Source: Anaerolineae bacterium
Lineage (GTDB): Bacteria; Chloroflexota; Anaerolineae; UBA1429
DNA length: 10,866 nt
Assembly (NCBI GenBank): GCA_007123335.1
Contig: SKLG01000310.1
Span: 1 to 10,866 of the forward strand
Direction: 5' to 3'
Shown here: positions 1-5,653 of the stretch, in pieces
How positions within the stretch are numbered: position 1 is the first letter of the stretch
How the letters are laid out: each line of letters opens with the position of its first letter
The notes under the pieces: model-generated
Told to the model about the DNA's origin: nothing
Database searches by the model: none
The model's input: the letters and a program-made list of their open reading frames with translations, nothing else
Position numbers and translations under genes: made by a program

Positions 1-132
1 TCGCTTGAAATAGTGCCAGATCCAGCTAACAGCAACCAGTTCCCATCCCTGTTGGCCGTACTCGTTCAGCCGCCTGGTCGTGGCTTCGCCAAGGCCCCAG
101 ATAGCAACGCATTTGTACTCGTACTTGGTCAT
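1..132 (-). CDS. DUF4177-family small protein, N-terminal part (3' end beyond the left edge)
   Basis: The first 44 codons are seen, from an ATG at 130-132 to the window edge, with no stop. The start reads MTKYEYKCVAIWG, followed by a helix (ATTRRLNEYGQQ) and GWELVAVSWIW. The pattern of a KYEYK strand, a short helix with LNE-G, and GWELVAV is the hallmark of the DUF4177 family of small, about 60-80 residue, proteins of unknown function. A GGGGA stretch lies upstream of the ATG, but the ribosome binding site is not strong. It follows the GNAT stop by 23 bases and is probably in the same transcript. Confidence 0.8.
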   Translation of the reverse strand, partial: MTKYEYKCVAIWGLGEATTRRLNEYGQQGWELVAVSWIWHYFKR

Positions 133-155
133 CTCTTTGTTTCCCCAGGTGTTGT

Positions 156-821
156 CTAGGTCGATGCAGCCCTTTTGGAGCGAAACATATGATACACCGT
201 GAGCGCCTCGCCGCCAACCTTTTGTTCCACCAACTCGTAGCCAAAGCGCTCATAGATGGCCCGGTTGCGCTCATCGGCGGTGTACAAGTAGGTCCCTGCC
301 GATTGAGGATCCTCATCGCTTATTGCATGAGTGGCCTCCAGCAGCAGTCGACCGATCCCCTGTCCCTGACGCGCTGGCGCTACCGCCAGGGCCTCCAACG
401 TATGGTAAGGCTCAGGAAGCGTCTTGGGCGGCTGCGCCGCCTTTTTCGCCAGCCAGGCCCTCCGCCAGCGAATCAGGCCCAACATCGCTATCAAATCGGG
501 CAGGCGTGGTAGAGCAATGGACGCCAGCCGCCAGAGGGAGGCGGCATTCTCTGGATTGGGTGCGCTCACGAGGGCCATGCCGACGATCTCCTCCTCGACG
601 ACGGCCACCAGGAACTCTTGCCCCTTCTCCCGGCGAAGTGTCAGAAGAAGATCGTTGGCCCGCGCCAGGCGCGCCTGTTTCTGTGGAGAGGAGAGGTCAA
701 ACATCCAACTCGTAAAGCCCTCGGAGCGAAAGGCATCGGCAAAGACGCGCGTGGCGGCTCTGACCTCCCTCGTGCTTCCTGGCCTCACCACGATATTCTG
801 CGCTGAGCGATTTTCCGACAT
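156..821 (-). CDS. GNAT-family N-acetyltransferase
   Basis: This 221-residue soluble protein has an acetyl-CoA binding motif A at RQGQGIGRLLLEAT (151-164), preceded by the strand LEALAVAP (142-149) and followed by NRAIYERFGYELVE (186-199), the usual end of a GNAT fold. Residues 19-85 hold the first strands and helices (FADAFRSEGFTSWMF, EFLVAVVEEEIVGMAL). Residues about 93-135 are a helical insertion between motifs, often seen in antibiotic-type acetyltransferases such as the puromycin acetyltransferase relatives. The acceptor substrate cannot be named. The start is well set: GAGGAGG lies 7 bases before the ATG at 819-821. Confidence 0.88.
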   Translation of the reverse strand: MSENRSAQNIVVRPGSTREVRAATRVFADAFRSEGFTSWMFDLSSPQKQARLARANDLLLTLRREKGQEFLVAVVEEEIVGMALVSAPNPENAASLWRLASIALPRLPDLIAMLGLIRWRRAWLAKKAAQPPKTLPEPYHTLEALAVAPARQGQGIGRLLLEATHAISDEDPQSAGTYLYTADERNRAIYERFGYELVEQKVGGEALTVYHMFRSKRAAST

Positions 822-862
822 CCTGGTGCCTCCTCATAGATACATGCCGACGAGACCGCCAC

Positions 863-2038
863 TCACCGCGTGGCGGAATCGAGGACGCGCAACATCTGGG
901 GGATGAGTCGATAGGGTACCGCGCCGGCCGTTCCCTGATCGACGGCACCGGAGAGCAACAGATCAAGTTGCGGACAGTAGAACAACCAGGTGCCGGTGGA
1001 GCCGCTGTGGCCGATGACCGCCGGCGGCGTGTACCTGGGCGTCAGGATGCGCGGCAGGCGAAAGCGCATCAGCCCCAGCCCATATTCGATGGGCCAGCCT
1101 GGTGAGCGCAGCGCCGCCTGGTCGCGCGGAAGGCCAAAGCGATTCCACTGGCTTTGCATCAGGTCAAACGTCGCCGGATCGTCAAACACCTCGCCGCTCA
1201 AGAGGGCACGCAGGAAGGACAGGGTATCCTGAATCGTGCAGTACAGATCCCCGAACGAGGCTAATGCCAGGGGGATATCCAGTGGCTCATCGCCAAACCA
1301 GAGCGTCGCAGGCGCCGGCGCCGGATCGAGGGGCGAGTGGCCGGGAAGATAGGTATGCCGGAGGTCGAGGGGGCGCAGCAACAGCTCCTCAAAAACCTGC
1401 TGCTGCGATTGTCCGGTCACCGTTTCCAAGATGGCGATGAGCAATCGGTAGTTGGTGTCTGAATAGCGAGCCTTGATGCGTTTCGCCTCCATAGGCTGCG
1501 GTCGAAAGTGGGGTCGGAGCTCATCGCGGACGATGCGCACCACCTCGTCGATGCCCCAGGCCATGTCTCCCTCTTGGAGCAGGCGCTCCACCAGGCTCTG
1601 GCCTCCCTTGGGCCGCTCCTCGATATAGTCCGGCAGACCCGAGGTGTGGCCGAGGAGATGGCGGATGGTGATGGCGGCGGTGTAATCGACGCCGCCCAAT
1701 CGATGCAACCCGCCCACCAGCGTTTCCGGAAGATAGGCTAGAAGGGATTCATCAAGCCCGACGTCGCCGCGCTCGTACAGCCTGAGGATGGCCGAGGCGA
1801 TGTACATCTTGCTTACACTGGCAATCATGAACGGGGTGTCGGCCTGCATCGGCCTGCCGTCGAGGTCTGCATCGCCCAGGGCGCCGAGCCAGCGAAATGC
1901 CCCGGAGCCATCCTCGACAGCCATGATGGCATGCCGGATCTGCGGTCGTGAGACAATATCCTCCAACAGCGCCTGCAAACGCCAGGCGCTCGTCTCGGCG
2001 TCCTTGCCCGTCCTTCTCGACGAATCTGCTGGCGACAT
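863..2038 (-). CDS. Serine hydrolase of the beta-lactamase class C / D-Ala-D-Ala carboxypeptidase fold
   Basis: This 391-residue protein shows all three active-site motifs of the fold: SVSK (Ser74 nucleophile, Lys77), YSD (192-194, in YSDTNY) and HSG (344-346, in GHSGSTG). RHLLGHTSGLPDY (126-138) is also typical. Family members cleave D-amino-acid peptides, beta-lactams or esters; the sequence does not tell which. There is no signal peptide or membrane helix at the N-terminus (it opens with a hydrophilic stretch), so a cytoplasmic location is likely, unlike most wall-acting members. The start is firm: AAGGAG lies 7 bases before the ATG at 2036-2038. It follows the third TadE by 30 bases and precedes the GNAT gene by 41, so co-transcription with the pilus genes is likely but a shared function is not shown. 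Confidence 0.88.
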   Translation of the reverse strand: MSPADSSRRTGKDAETSAWRLQALLEDIVSRPQIRHAIMAVEDGSGAFRWLGALGDADLDGRPMQADTPFMIASVSKMYIASAILRLYERGDVGLDESLLAYLPETLVGGLHRLGGVDYTAAITIRHLLGHTSGLPDYIEERPKGGQSLVERLLQEGDMAWGIDEVVRIVRDELRPHFRPQPMEAKRIKARYSDTNYRLLIAILETVTGQSQQQVFEELLLRPLDLRHTYLPGHSPLDPAPAPATLWFGDEPLDIPLALASFGDLYCTIQDTLSFLRALLSGEVFDDPATFDLMQSQWNRFGLPRDQAALRSPGWPIEYGLGLMRFRLPRILTPRYTPPAVIGHSGSTGTWLFYCPQLDLLLSGAVDQGTAGAVPYRLIPQMLRVLDSATR

Positions 2039-2068
2039 CTACAACTCCTTTGATGTCGCTGGCCCTGT

Positions 2069-2572
2069 TTATGGTTGGAGCGCTTCGGCTGGAAGCCTGG
2101 GAAGAACTCCTGGATCGTGGGGAAAGGGCGTCGCGACGTTCAATTCAAAATAGTGCGGTGAGCTGTCGATAAACGTATGTACCGACTCTCTCAGCGCAAT
2201 CGTCGGGCCACCCTCAAAGGGGTACAGGAAGCCAAACTCGACCTCGACTTCTGCAATGACCTCGTACACCTCACCATACCACAGATGCTGGACCGTGTCC
2301 ACGTCCGGGATGAGTTCCAGGCGGTGGATCGTAATGGCAAAGGCGTTCTTGGCCAGTTCGTTGCTGAGGCGCTCATACGGATCGCAATGATAGGCATAGT
2401 CGTGGATGTGGCTGAGACAGGGAGCCGCCATCTTGAGACCTGTTCTGAGCGACTGCTTTACGGAAAAGAGGCGCATCACCTCTAACGATCCCAAGAACAG
2501 CATGAACAACAGGGGCAGAATGAGCATATACTCAACGAGCGCCGCTCCGCGTTCCGAACGCCAATTCTGCAT
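2069..2572 (-). CDS. TadE-like pseudopilin (third of three)
   Basis: This 167-residue protein has a very short leader (MQNWRSER), Gly9 as cleavage point, AALVEY with Glu14 at +5, and a helix (about 15-30, MLILPLLFMLFLGSLEVMRL), the canonical TadE signature. The soluble part (about 45-167) has two cysteines (CLSH and HCDP) and several aromatic/acidic stretches (HLWYGEVYEVIAEVEVEFGF). It starts at the ATG at 2570-2572, 17 bases after the previous TadE, with a weak GGCGGAT upstream. It is the last recognisable pilus gene; the hydrolase gene begins 30 bases later. It is probably exported and incorporated as a minor subunit, as for other TadE/TadF proteins. Confidence 0.85.
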   Translation of the reverse strand: MQNWRSERGAALVEYMLILPLLFMLFLGSLEVMRLFSVKQSLRTGLKMAAPCLSHIHDYAYHCDPYERLSNELAKNAFAITIHRLELIPDVDTVQHLWYGEVYEVIAEVEVEFGFLYPFEGGPTIALRESVHTFIDSSPHYFELNVATPFPHDPGVLPRLPAEALQP

Positions 2573-2589
2573 CTGTATGGATCCGCCTA

Positions 2590-3417
2590 CTACTGACAGT
2601 TCAGCGTGATTGCGCCAGTCGCCTCACGCTCGCCACCATAGCACCGCACCTCAATGGATGATGCTCCTGGTGGCAGGGTTACCGGTTCAAAACATTGATT
2701 CAGCAAGGGGGCATCCTGGCGATGCACCAGTACGTCATCGACAAAGATGCCACAGTAATCGGGGCGATAGCTGGAATCAAGGGACCAACACACACGTGCC
2801 CGACAGCCATGAATGCCTGCCGATATGACGTTTCCTGATACTCGTACGTTGCAGTGGGGCAGGCAAGGGGCTACACCCGTAGCGGTGTCGGAGAAGCGCA
2901 GCATCTCGGTGGTGGTCGCGGAATAGTCGATGCCAAAGACGACGCTCTGCCAGGGCACGGCCACTTTGATCGTCACGGCAAAGACGTCGTTACACTCGTA
3001 GCCCAGAAGCAACTCCATACAACTTGTCGCTATGGCGTTGCCCTCCCATAGCGGGTTGGTGGGATCCAGGAAGCGATACCAGCGCATTGTGACCGCTAGA
3101 TGATCGCCCAGATTCCCGCTTTGGCGGCTCAATGACTCGGCAACCAGATATTCGACGTTGGCGCACAGGTTCTCTGGCGCCATCGGCGCTCGTGATTCGG
3201 CCGAAGCGCCAAAGGCAGTCATATAGCGCGCAGCCTGCGCCGTGGTCGATCTTACAGCAGCACGCAGTGTCATCAGTTGCCAGGCTTCCATTGCCGTCCA
3301 CACTACCCCAAGCATGATGGGCAACACCAGGATAAACTGGATCAACTCGGCGCCAAGCTCGTCTCTCCAGAAGCGCTTGAGCGACTGGAGGGCGCCACTG
3401 CGCACTATGCGTTGCAT
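2590..3417 (-). CDS. TadE-like pseudopilin fused to a cysteine-rich C-terminal domain
   Basis: This 275-residue protein is clearly longer than an ordinary TadE. The N-terminal part has a basic leader, Gly22 as cleavage point (RDELG then AELIQF), a hydrophobic helix (about 24-42) and the TadE helix (RAAVRSTTAQAARYM). Residue +5 is Gln27, not Glu. Residues about 80-175 form the usual soluble part. From about 185 on there is an extra segment with eight cysteines (185, 189, 205, 210, 222, 242, 259, 274). Beta-strand-like stretches (RARVCWSLDS, CGIFVDDVLV, SSIEVRCYGG) suggest a disulfide-bonded Ig-like or FN3-like fold outside the cell. I do not recognise the family. It could be a minor tip subunit or adhesin (inference). 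The ATG at 3415-3417 has only a weak, distant G-run, so coupling to tadE1, 9 bases upstream, is likely. Confidence 0.82.
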   Translation of the reverse strand: MQRIVRSGALQSLKRFWRDELGAELIQFILVLPIMLGVVWTAMEAWQLMTLRAAVRSTTAQAARYMTAFGASAESRAPMAPENLCANVEYLVAESLSRQSGNLGDHLAVTMRWYRFLDPTNPLWEGNAIATSCMELLLGYECNDVFAVTIKVAVPWQSVVFGIDYSATTTEMLRFSDTATGVAPCLPHCNVRVSGNVISAGIHGCRARVCWSLDSSYRPDYCGIFVDDVLVHRQDAPLLNQCFEPVTLPPGASSIEVRCYGGEREATGAITLNCQ

Positions 3418-3426
3418 GCTGCGATG

Positions 3427-3924
3427 CTAACCCCCCACATCGATAGCCCGTTCACAGAGGATCCAGCCTTCAGCTCGTCCGTGCATCATCCAGGTAAAGC
3501 CCATGAAGGGCAGCCAACTGCTATTGGCGCTCACTCCCCACTCTCTGCCCACGGTCCAGGGCATCTCAACGTGCACCAGGATATGTGACCCGCAAAAAGG
3601 TCCGTGCTCGCTCTGGAACATGACCTTTAGACGAGGGTCGCCAGGATTCTCTCGCAGCGCTGGATCGGCAAGGGCTGCTTGCGAGATATAGCGGCGAATC
3701 ATCTGCTCAGCGATGATTTCGGTGCTGTTGCCCTCGCGGTCCTTGCCCAAGGGCTGCATGGTCATCAGGCGTGCCCCTTGATAGGCTGCATCGTTTACCA
3801 CCTGCTGCATATAGAGCACCTTCCAGAGCTCGTACGCGCCCAGCAGAATGATGATCAATATGGGGATAAAGAGGGCCACCTGAATGGCCACTGCGCCCCG
3901 TTTGTCCTCTACAAAACCCACCAT
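3427..3924 (-). CDS. tadE: TadE-like pseudopilin (first of three)
   Basis: This 165-residue protein has a short leader (MVGFVEDKR), Gly10 as the likely cleavage point, and a long hydrophobic helix (about 12-33) followed by ELWKVLYMQQVVNDAAYQGA, the typical TadE helix. The rest is a soluble domain of about 115 residues expected outside the membrane, with two cysteines (CGSH and LCER). Position +5 after the glycine is Gln15 instead of the usual Glu. The ATG at 3922-3924 lies inside the end of tadV; an AGGGATC is rather far upstream, so translation probably depends on coupling to tadV. An upstream extension of 44 residues has no family character. Its TAG is followed in the same frame, three codons later, by the ATG of the next TadE. 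Confidence 0.85.
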   Translation of the reverse strand: MVGFVEDKRGAVAIQVALFIPILIIILLGAYELWKVLYMQQVVNDAAYQGARLMTMQPLGKDREGNSTEIIAEQMIRRYISQAALADPALRENPGDPRLKVMFQSEHGPFCGSHILVHVEMPWTVGREWGVSANSSWLPFMGFTWMMHGRAEGWILCERAIDVGG

Positions 3925-4403
3925 AGGTAGATGATCCCTGGTAGCGCCAACGTCCAGCAATAGGGTCGACCACGTTGGTGCAGGTCCTCTGCGGTTGGAA
4001 GACCCACTCCGCCGCCTGTCCCACGCTGAAATGGCAACGACCGTGTTTTGATACACTGGAGGATCAACAGGGGGAGGCTCACCACCAAGACCACCAGTGA
4101 GAAAAAGATCAGGAACTGGGACGTGGGAAAGATAGCTAGAATGCCCATCAAGAACTTGGCGTCACCGCCACCAAAGATATGCCCTCGCCAAAGGAGAAAC
4201 AACGCGACCCAGGCGACGAGCACGAACCCTAGCGCGTTTGCTCCGGTGAACAGAGCCTCATAGATTCGCCAACCGAGAGCGCCGAACATCACCGGCAAAA
4301 CCAGCCAATTGGGCACGCGCCGGCTCTGGTGGTCCCAGATGGATATGGCCAAGAGCCACAGGGTGATGATCAGCTTGACGCCTAGTGACGACGATGGCGG
4401 CAT
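3909..4403 (-). CDS. tadV: TadV/CpaA-type prepilin peptidase (A24 aspartic peptidase)
   Basis: This 164-residue polytopic membrane protein is of the short A24 type without a methyltransferase domain. The two catalytic aspartates are visible: Asp24 in SIWDHQSRRVPNWL and Asp81 in the GxGD motif, here GGGDAK (78-83). Several hydrophobic helices surround them, and the chain ends in a membrane segment (ALPGIIYLWW). It should cut the Flp pilins and TadE proteins after the conserved glycine on the cytoplasmic side. I chose the ATG at 4401-4403 because GGAG lies 7 bases before it; a GTG 15 bases upstream has no ribosome binding site. It follows flp2 by 69 bases and overlaps tadE1 by 16 bases. Confidence 0.9.
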   Translation of the reverse strand: MPPSSSLGVKLIITLWLLAISIWDHQSRRVPNWLVLPVMFGALGWRIYEALFTGANALGFVLVAWVALFLLWRGHIFGGGDAKFLMGILAIFPTSQFLIFFSLVVLVVSLPLLILQCIKTRSLPFQRGTGGGVGLPTAEDLHQRGRPYCWTLALPGIIYLWWVL

Positions 4404-4472
4404 ATCAACTCCACACACAAAGACAGCCGCCTCTTAAGGAAACACTATGACTCGGAGGGGCCACACGCATGT

Positions 4473-4649
4473 CTAGTGAAAGAAACGAAACAACAACCTG
4501 GTAAAGAGGGCACTGGCTTCCTCACGAACTGATACCAGTAGTGCATAGCCGACAACGACGACGAGCAAGGTCAAGATCGACCACTCTACCAGCTCGGCTC
4601 CATGCTGATCGCGGAAAAACCGTGCTGTCAAAGCACAGCATCTGGTAAT
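4473..4649 (-). CDS. Flp-type pilin (second copy, start codon uncertain)
   Basis: The core is clear: a basic/aromatic leader ARFFRDQH, then Gly followed by AELVEW with Glu at +5, a hydrophobic helix (SILTLLVVVVGYALLVSV) and a short basic-aromatic tail ending in FRFFH. The mature chain would be about 41 residues. The start is the problem. The only good ribosome binding site (GGAGG, 4656-4660) points at ATT (4647-4649), used here as a provisional start, giving 58 residues. A TTG at 4629-4631 would give a 52-residue form with no ribosome binding site, and longer forms run into the hairpin and the flp1 end with sequence that looks non-coding. It may be a minor pilin, or made at a low level because of the start and hairpin (inference). 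Confidence 0.75.
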   Translation of the reverse strand: MTRCCALTARFFRDQHGAELVEWSILTLLVVVVGYALLVSVREEASALFTRLLFRFFH

Positions 4650-4655
4650 CGATTG

Positions 4656-4660
4656 CCTCC
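4656..4660 (-). promoter_or_regulatory. Shine-Dalgarno for flp2 placed before an AUU codon
   Basis: GGAGG lies 6 bases before an in-frame ATT (4647-4649). No ATG, GTG or TTG of the pilin frame sits at a suitable distance; the nearest is a TTG at 4629-4631, about 24 bases away. This site is the main evidence for where flp2 begins. Confidence 0.5.
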
Positions 4661-4686
4661 AAAGGGGGCGAAGGAAAGCCCCCCTT
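4661..4686 (-). promoter_or_regulatory. GC-rich stem-loop between the two pilin genes
   Basis: GGGGGC (4664-4669) pairs with GCCCCC (4678-4683) around an 8-base loop; flanking A/U pairs can extend the stem with one bulged base. In the mRNA it lies after the flp1 stop and directly before the GGAGG of flp2. The U-run after it is only three bases, so full termination is doubtful. It could be a partial terminator, a 3' stabiliser of flp1 mRNA, or a brake on flp2 translation. A weaker 4-base stem (4715-4727) sits right after the flp1 stop. Confidence 0.6.
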
Positions 4687-4728
4687 GCCCTTGGAGGGTA
4701 AGCGCTATGTGCACGCCCCTTTTGGGCT

Positions 4729-4920
4729 CTATGTCGCAGCGCCACCACCGCCAATACCCCTGAGCGCGTCCAGGATCACATTATAGATTCTGGATAGCTC
4801 CTCACCGATAGAAGTCAGAATGGCATAGGTGGCCAGGATCAGGATCACGGTCACCACAGCCCATTCGACCAACTCTGGCCCCGATTCGTCTGCGTAAAAG
4901 CGCTTTAGCTCTTGGAACAT
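4729..4920 (-). CDS. flp: Flp-type major pilin candidate (first copy)
   Basis: This small prepilin has 63 residues from the ATG at 4918-4920. It has a short charged leader (MFQELKRFYADES), the processing site Gly14/Pro15, Glu19 at +5 of the mature chain (PELVEW), a hydrophobic helix (about 20-40) and a Gly/Ala-rich tail (GIGGGGAAT). Length and layout are those of Flp pilins cut by TadV-type peptidases; the mature chain would be 49 residues. Proline at +1 is unusual for a cleavage site. A GTG start 60 bases upstream (4978-4980), also with a perfect ribosome binding site, would add 20 residues including a CC pair. The gene lies 109 bases after tadC, the widest gap in the window, and ahead of a second pilin. 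Which copy is the major subunit cannot be told from sequence. Confidence 0.88.
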   Translation of the reverse strand: MFQELKRFYADESGPELVEWAVVTVILILATYAILTSIGEELSRIYNVILDALRGIGGGGAAT

Positions 4921-4928
4921 CGACCTTG

Positions 4929-4935
4929 CCTCCTC
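4929..4935 (-). promoter_or_regulatory. Strong Shine-Dalgarno for the ATG start of flp1
   Basis: GAGGAGG lies 8 bases before the ATG at 4918-4920. It supports that ATG as the main start, giving a 63-residue prepilin with a normal short leader. Confidence 0.8.
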
Positions 4936-4987
4936 ATCATAGAATGAATGATTCTTGCTGCAACATTCTCTGCCGAACACGTCGTTT

Positions 4988-4993
4988 CCTCCT
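4988..4993 (-). promoter_or_regulatory. Strong Shine-Dalgarno for the upstream GTG start of flp1
   Basis: AGGAGG lies 7 bases before a GTG (4978-4980) that is in frame with the flp1 pilin and 20 codons before its ATG. A second GAGGAGG precedes the ATG itself, so this site suggests alternative initiation or a remnant upstream start. Confidence 0.6.
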
Positions 4994-5004
4994 ATTCCGC
5001 CACG

Positions 5005-5036
5005 GCCGATCTTTCTTCGGCTCTTGGCGCTAGCGC
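5005..5036 (-). other. Hairpin-forming sequence between tadC and flp1
   Basis: GCGCTAGCGC (5027-5036) is a perfect 10-base palindrome containing the tadC TAG stop. Just downstream in the mRNA, GCCGA and TCGGC (5005-5009 with 5017-5021) pair around a 7-base loop. No U-run follows, so this is not a standard terminator. It sits just before the pilin genes, where a processing or stabilising structure would let pilin mRNA exceed that of the upstream genes. That role is inference. Confidence 0.35.
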
Positions 5037-5653
5037 ATCTGGCTTACAGCACTGGCCAGCAACGGGAGAAGCCCCAAGAGGATTGCCGGAAAGAATACGC
5101 CGATCACCATGGGCAACGTCAATCTGGTGGGTGCCCGCCGGATCTCTTGCTCAATCGCGCTGCGCATGTCCTCTTCAATAGAGGCGACGCTGACGGCCAG
5201 CACCCGGTTGTAGGTGATACCTCCCTCGGAAGCCATCCGGATGCGCTCTAGCAATTCGTTCAATGGGCGGCAGTCGAGATCCTGGGCGAGTCCTTCCAGA
5301 ACGGCCTCGGGCGAGATGCTCAAGCGTGCATCGACATGGCGACGCAATCGCTCGCCCAGCACACCTCGTCCGGCGAACTGTTCAGCGGCCCTATCCAGCG
5401 AGCCGGTCAGCGTCGATTGCATCGAGGTGCCCAACTGCAAGCTGATAACCAGGTCGCGCACATCCGCCAGCGGCACCTGGAGCTTTTTTCCAGGTCCGAG
5501 CGCCATGAACGACGGCGCATCGCTCCTAAACTTTTCCTTCACCCGCTGTTTTTGAAACCGCCAGATGCGACGGAGATGATAGTCCAAGCCCACCATGGGT
5601 ATGATAAGGATCACGCCGCAGACCATGACGATGGGAATGAGCGTATCGGTCAC
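5030..5653 (-). CDS. tadC: TadC-like pilus platform membrane protein (T2SSF family)
   Basis: This 207-residue protein has one N-terminal membrane helix (about 4-23), a basic segment, a T2SSF-like helical domain (about 62-172) and a C-terminal hydrophobic region (about 177-203, LPMVIGVFFPAILLGLLPLL). The domain includes a GTSMQSTLTGSL-type helix and FAGRGVLGERLRR. It should pair with TadB as the second platform protein. TadC is commonly nearer 290-320 residues, so this is a short form; it seems to lack the paired N-terminal helices of longer homologs. The start is a GTG that overlaps the tadB TGA as GTGA. The stop is a TAG inside a 10-base palindrome. Confidence 0.85.
   Translation of the reverse strand: MTDTLIPIVMVCGVILIIPMVGLDYHLRRIWRFQKQRVKEKFRSDAPSFMALGPGKKLQVPLADVRDLVISLQLGTSMQSTLTGSLDRAAEQFAGRGVLGERLRRHVDARLSISPEAVLEGLAQDLDCRPLNELLERIRMASEGGITYNRVLAVSVASIEEDMRSAIEQEIRRAPTRLTLPMVIGVFFPAILLGLLPLLASAVSQMR

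Noticed and set aside
26..316. A minus-strand open frame across the GNAT/DUF4177 junction
   Set aside because: Its translation is low-complexity and Arg/Cys-rich, and it covers the true ends of the GNAT and the DUF4177 start in other frames.
424..906. A 160-codon plus-strand open frame opposite the GNAT and hydrolase genes
   Set aside because: It lies antisense to two genes with clear motifs and ribosome binding sites, is Arg/Ser-rich with no recognisable domain, and spans the end of one gene and another gene; it is a shadow frame.
3925..4056. A 44-residue N-terminal extension of the first TadE
   Set aside because: The extension is the tadV coding region read in another frame and would put an improbable leader before the prepilin-type site.
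4661..4686. Rho-independent terminator after flp1
   Set aside because: The stem is strong, but only three U follow it before the GGAGG of the next pilin, so it is listed as a regulatory stem-loop instead.
4921..5029. A promoter for the pilin genes in the widest intergenic gap
   Set aside because: No convincing -35/-10 pair could be read in this GC-rich stretch; an internal promoter is plausible but not supported by the sequence.
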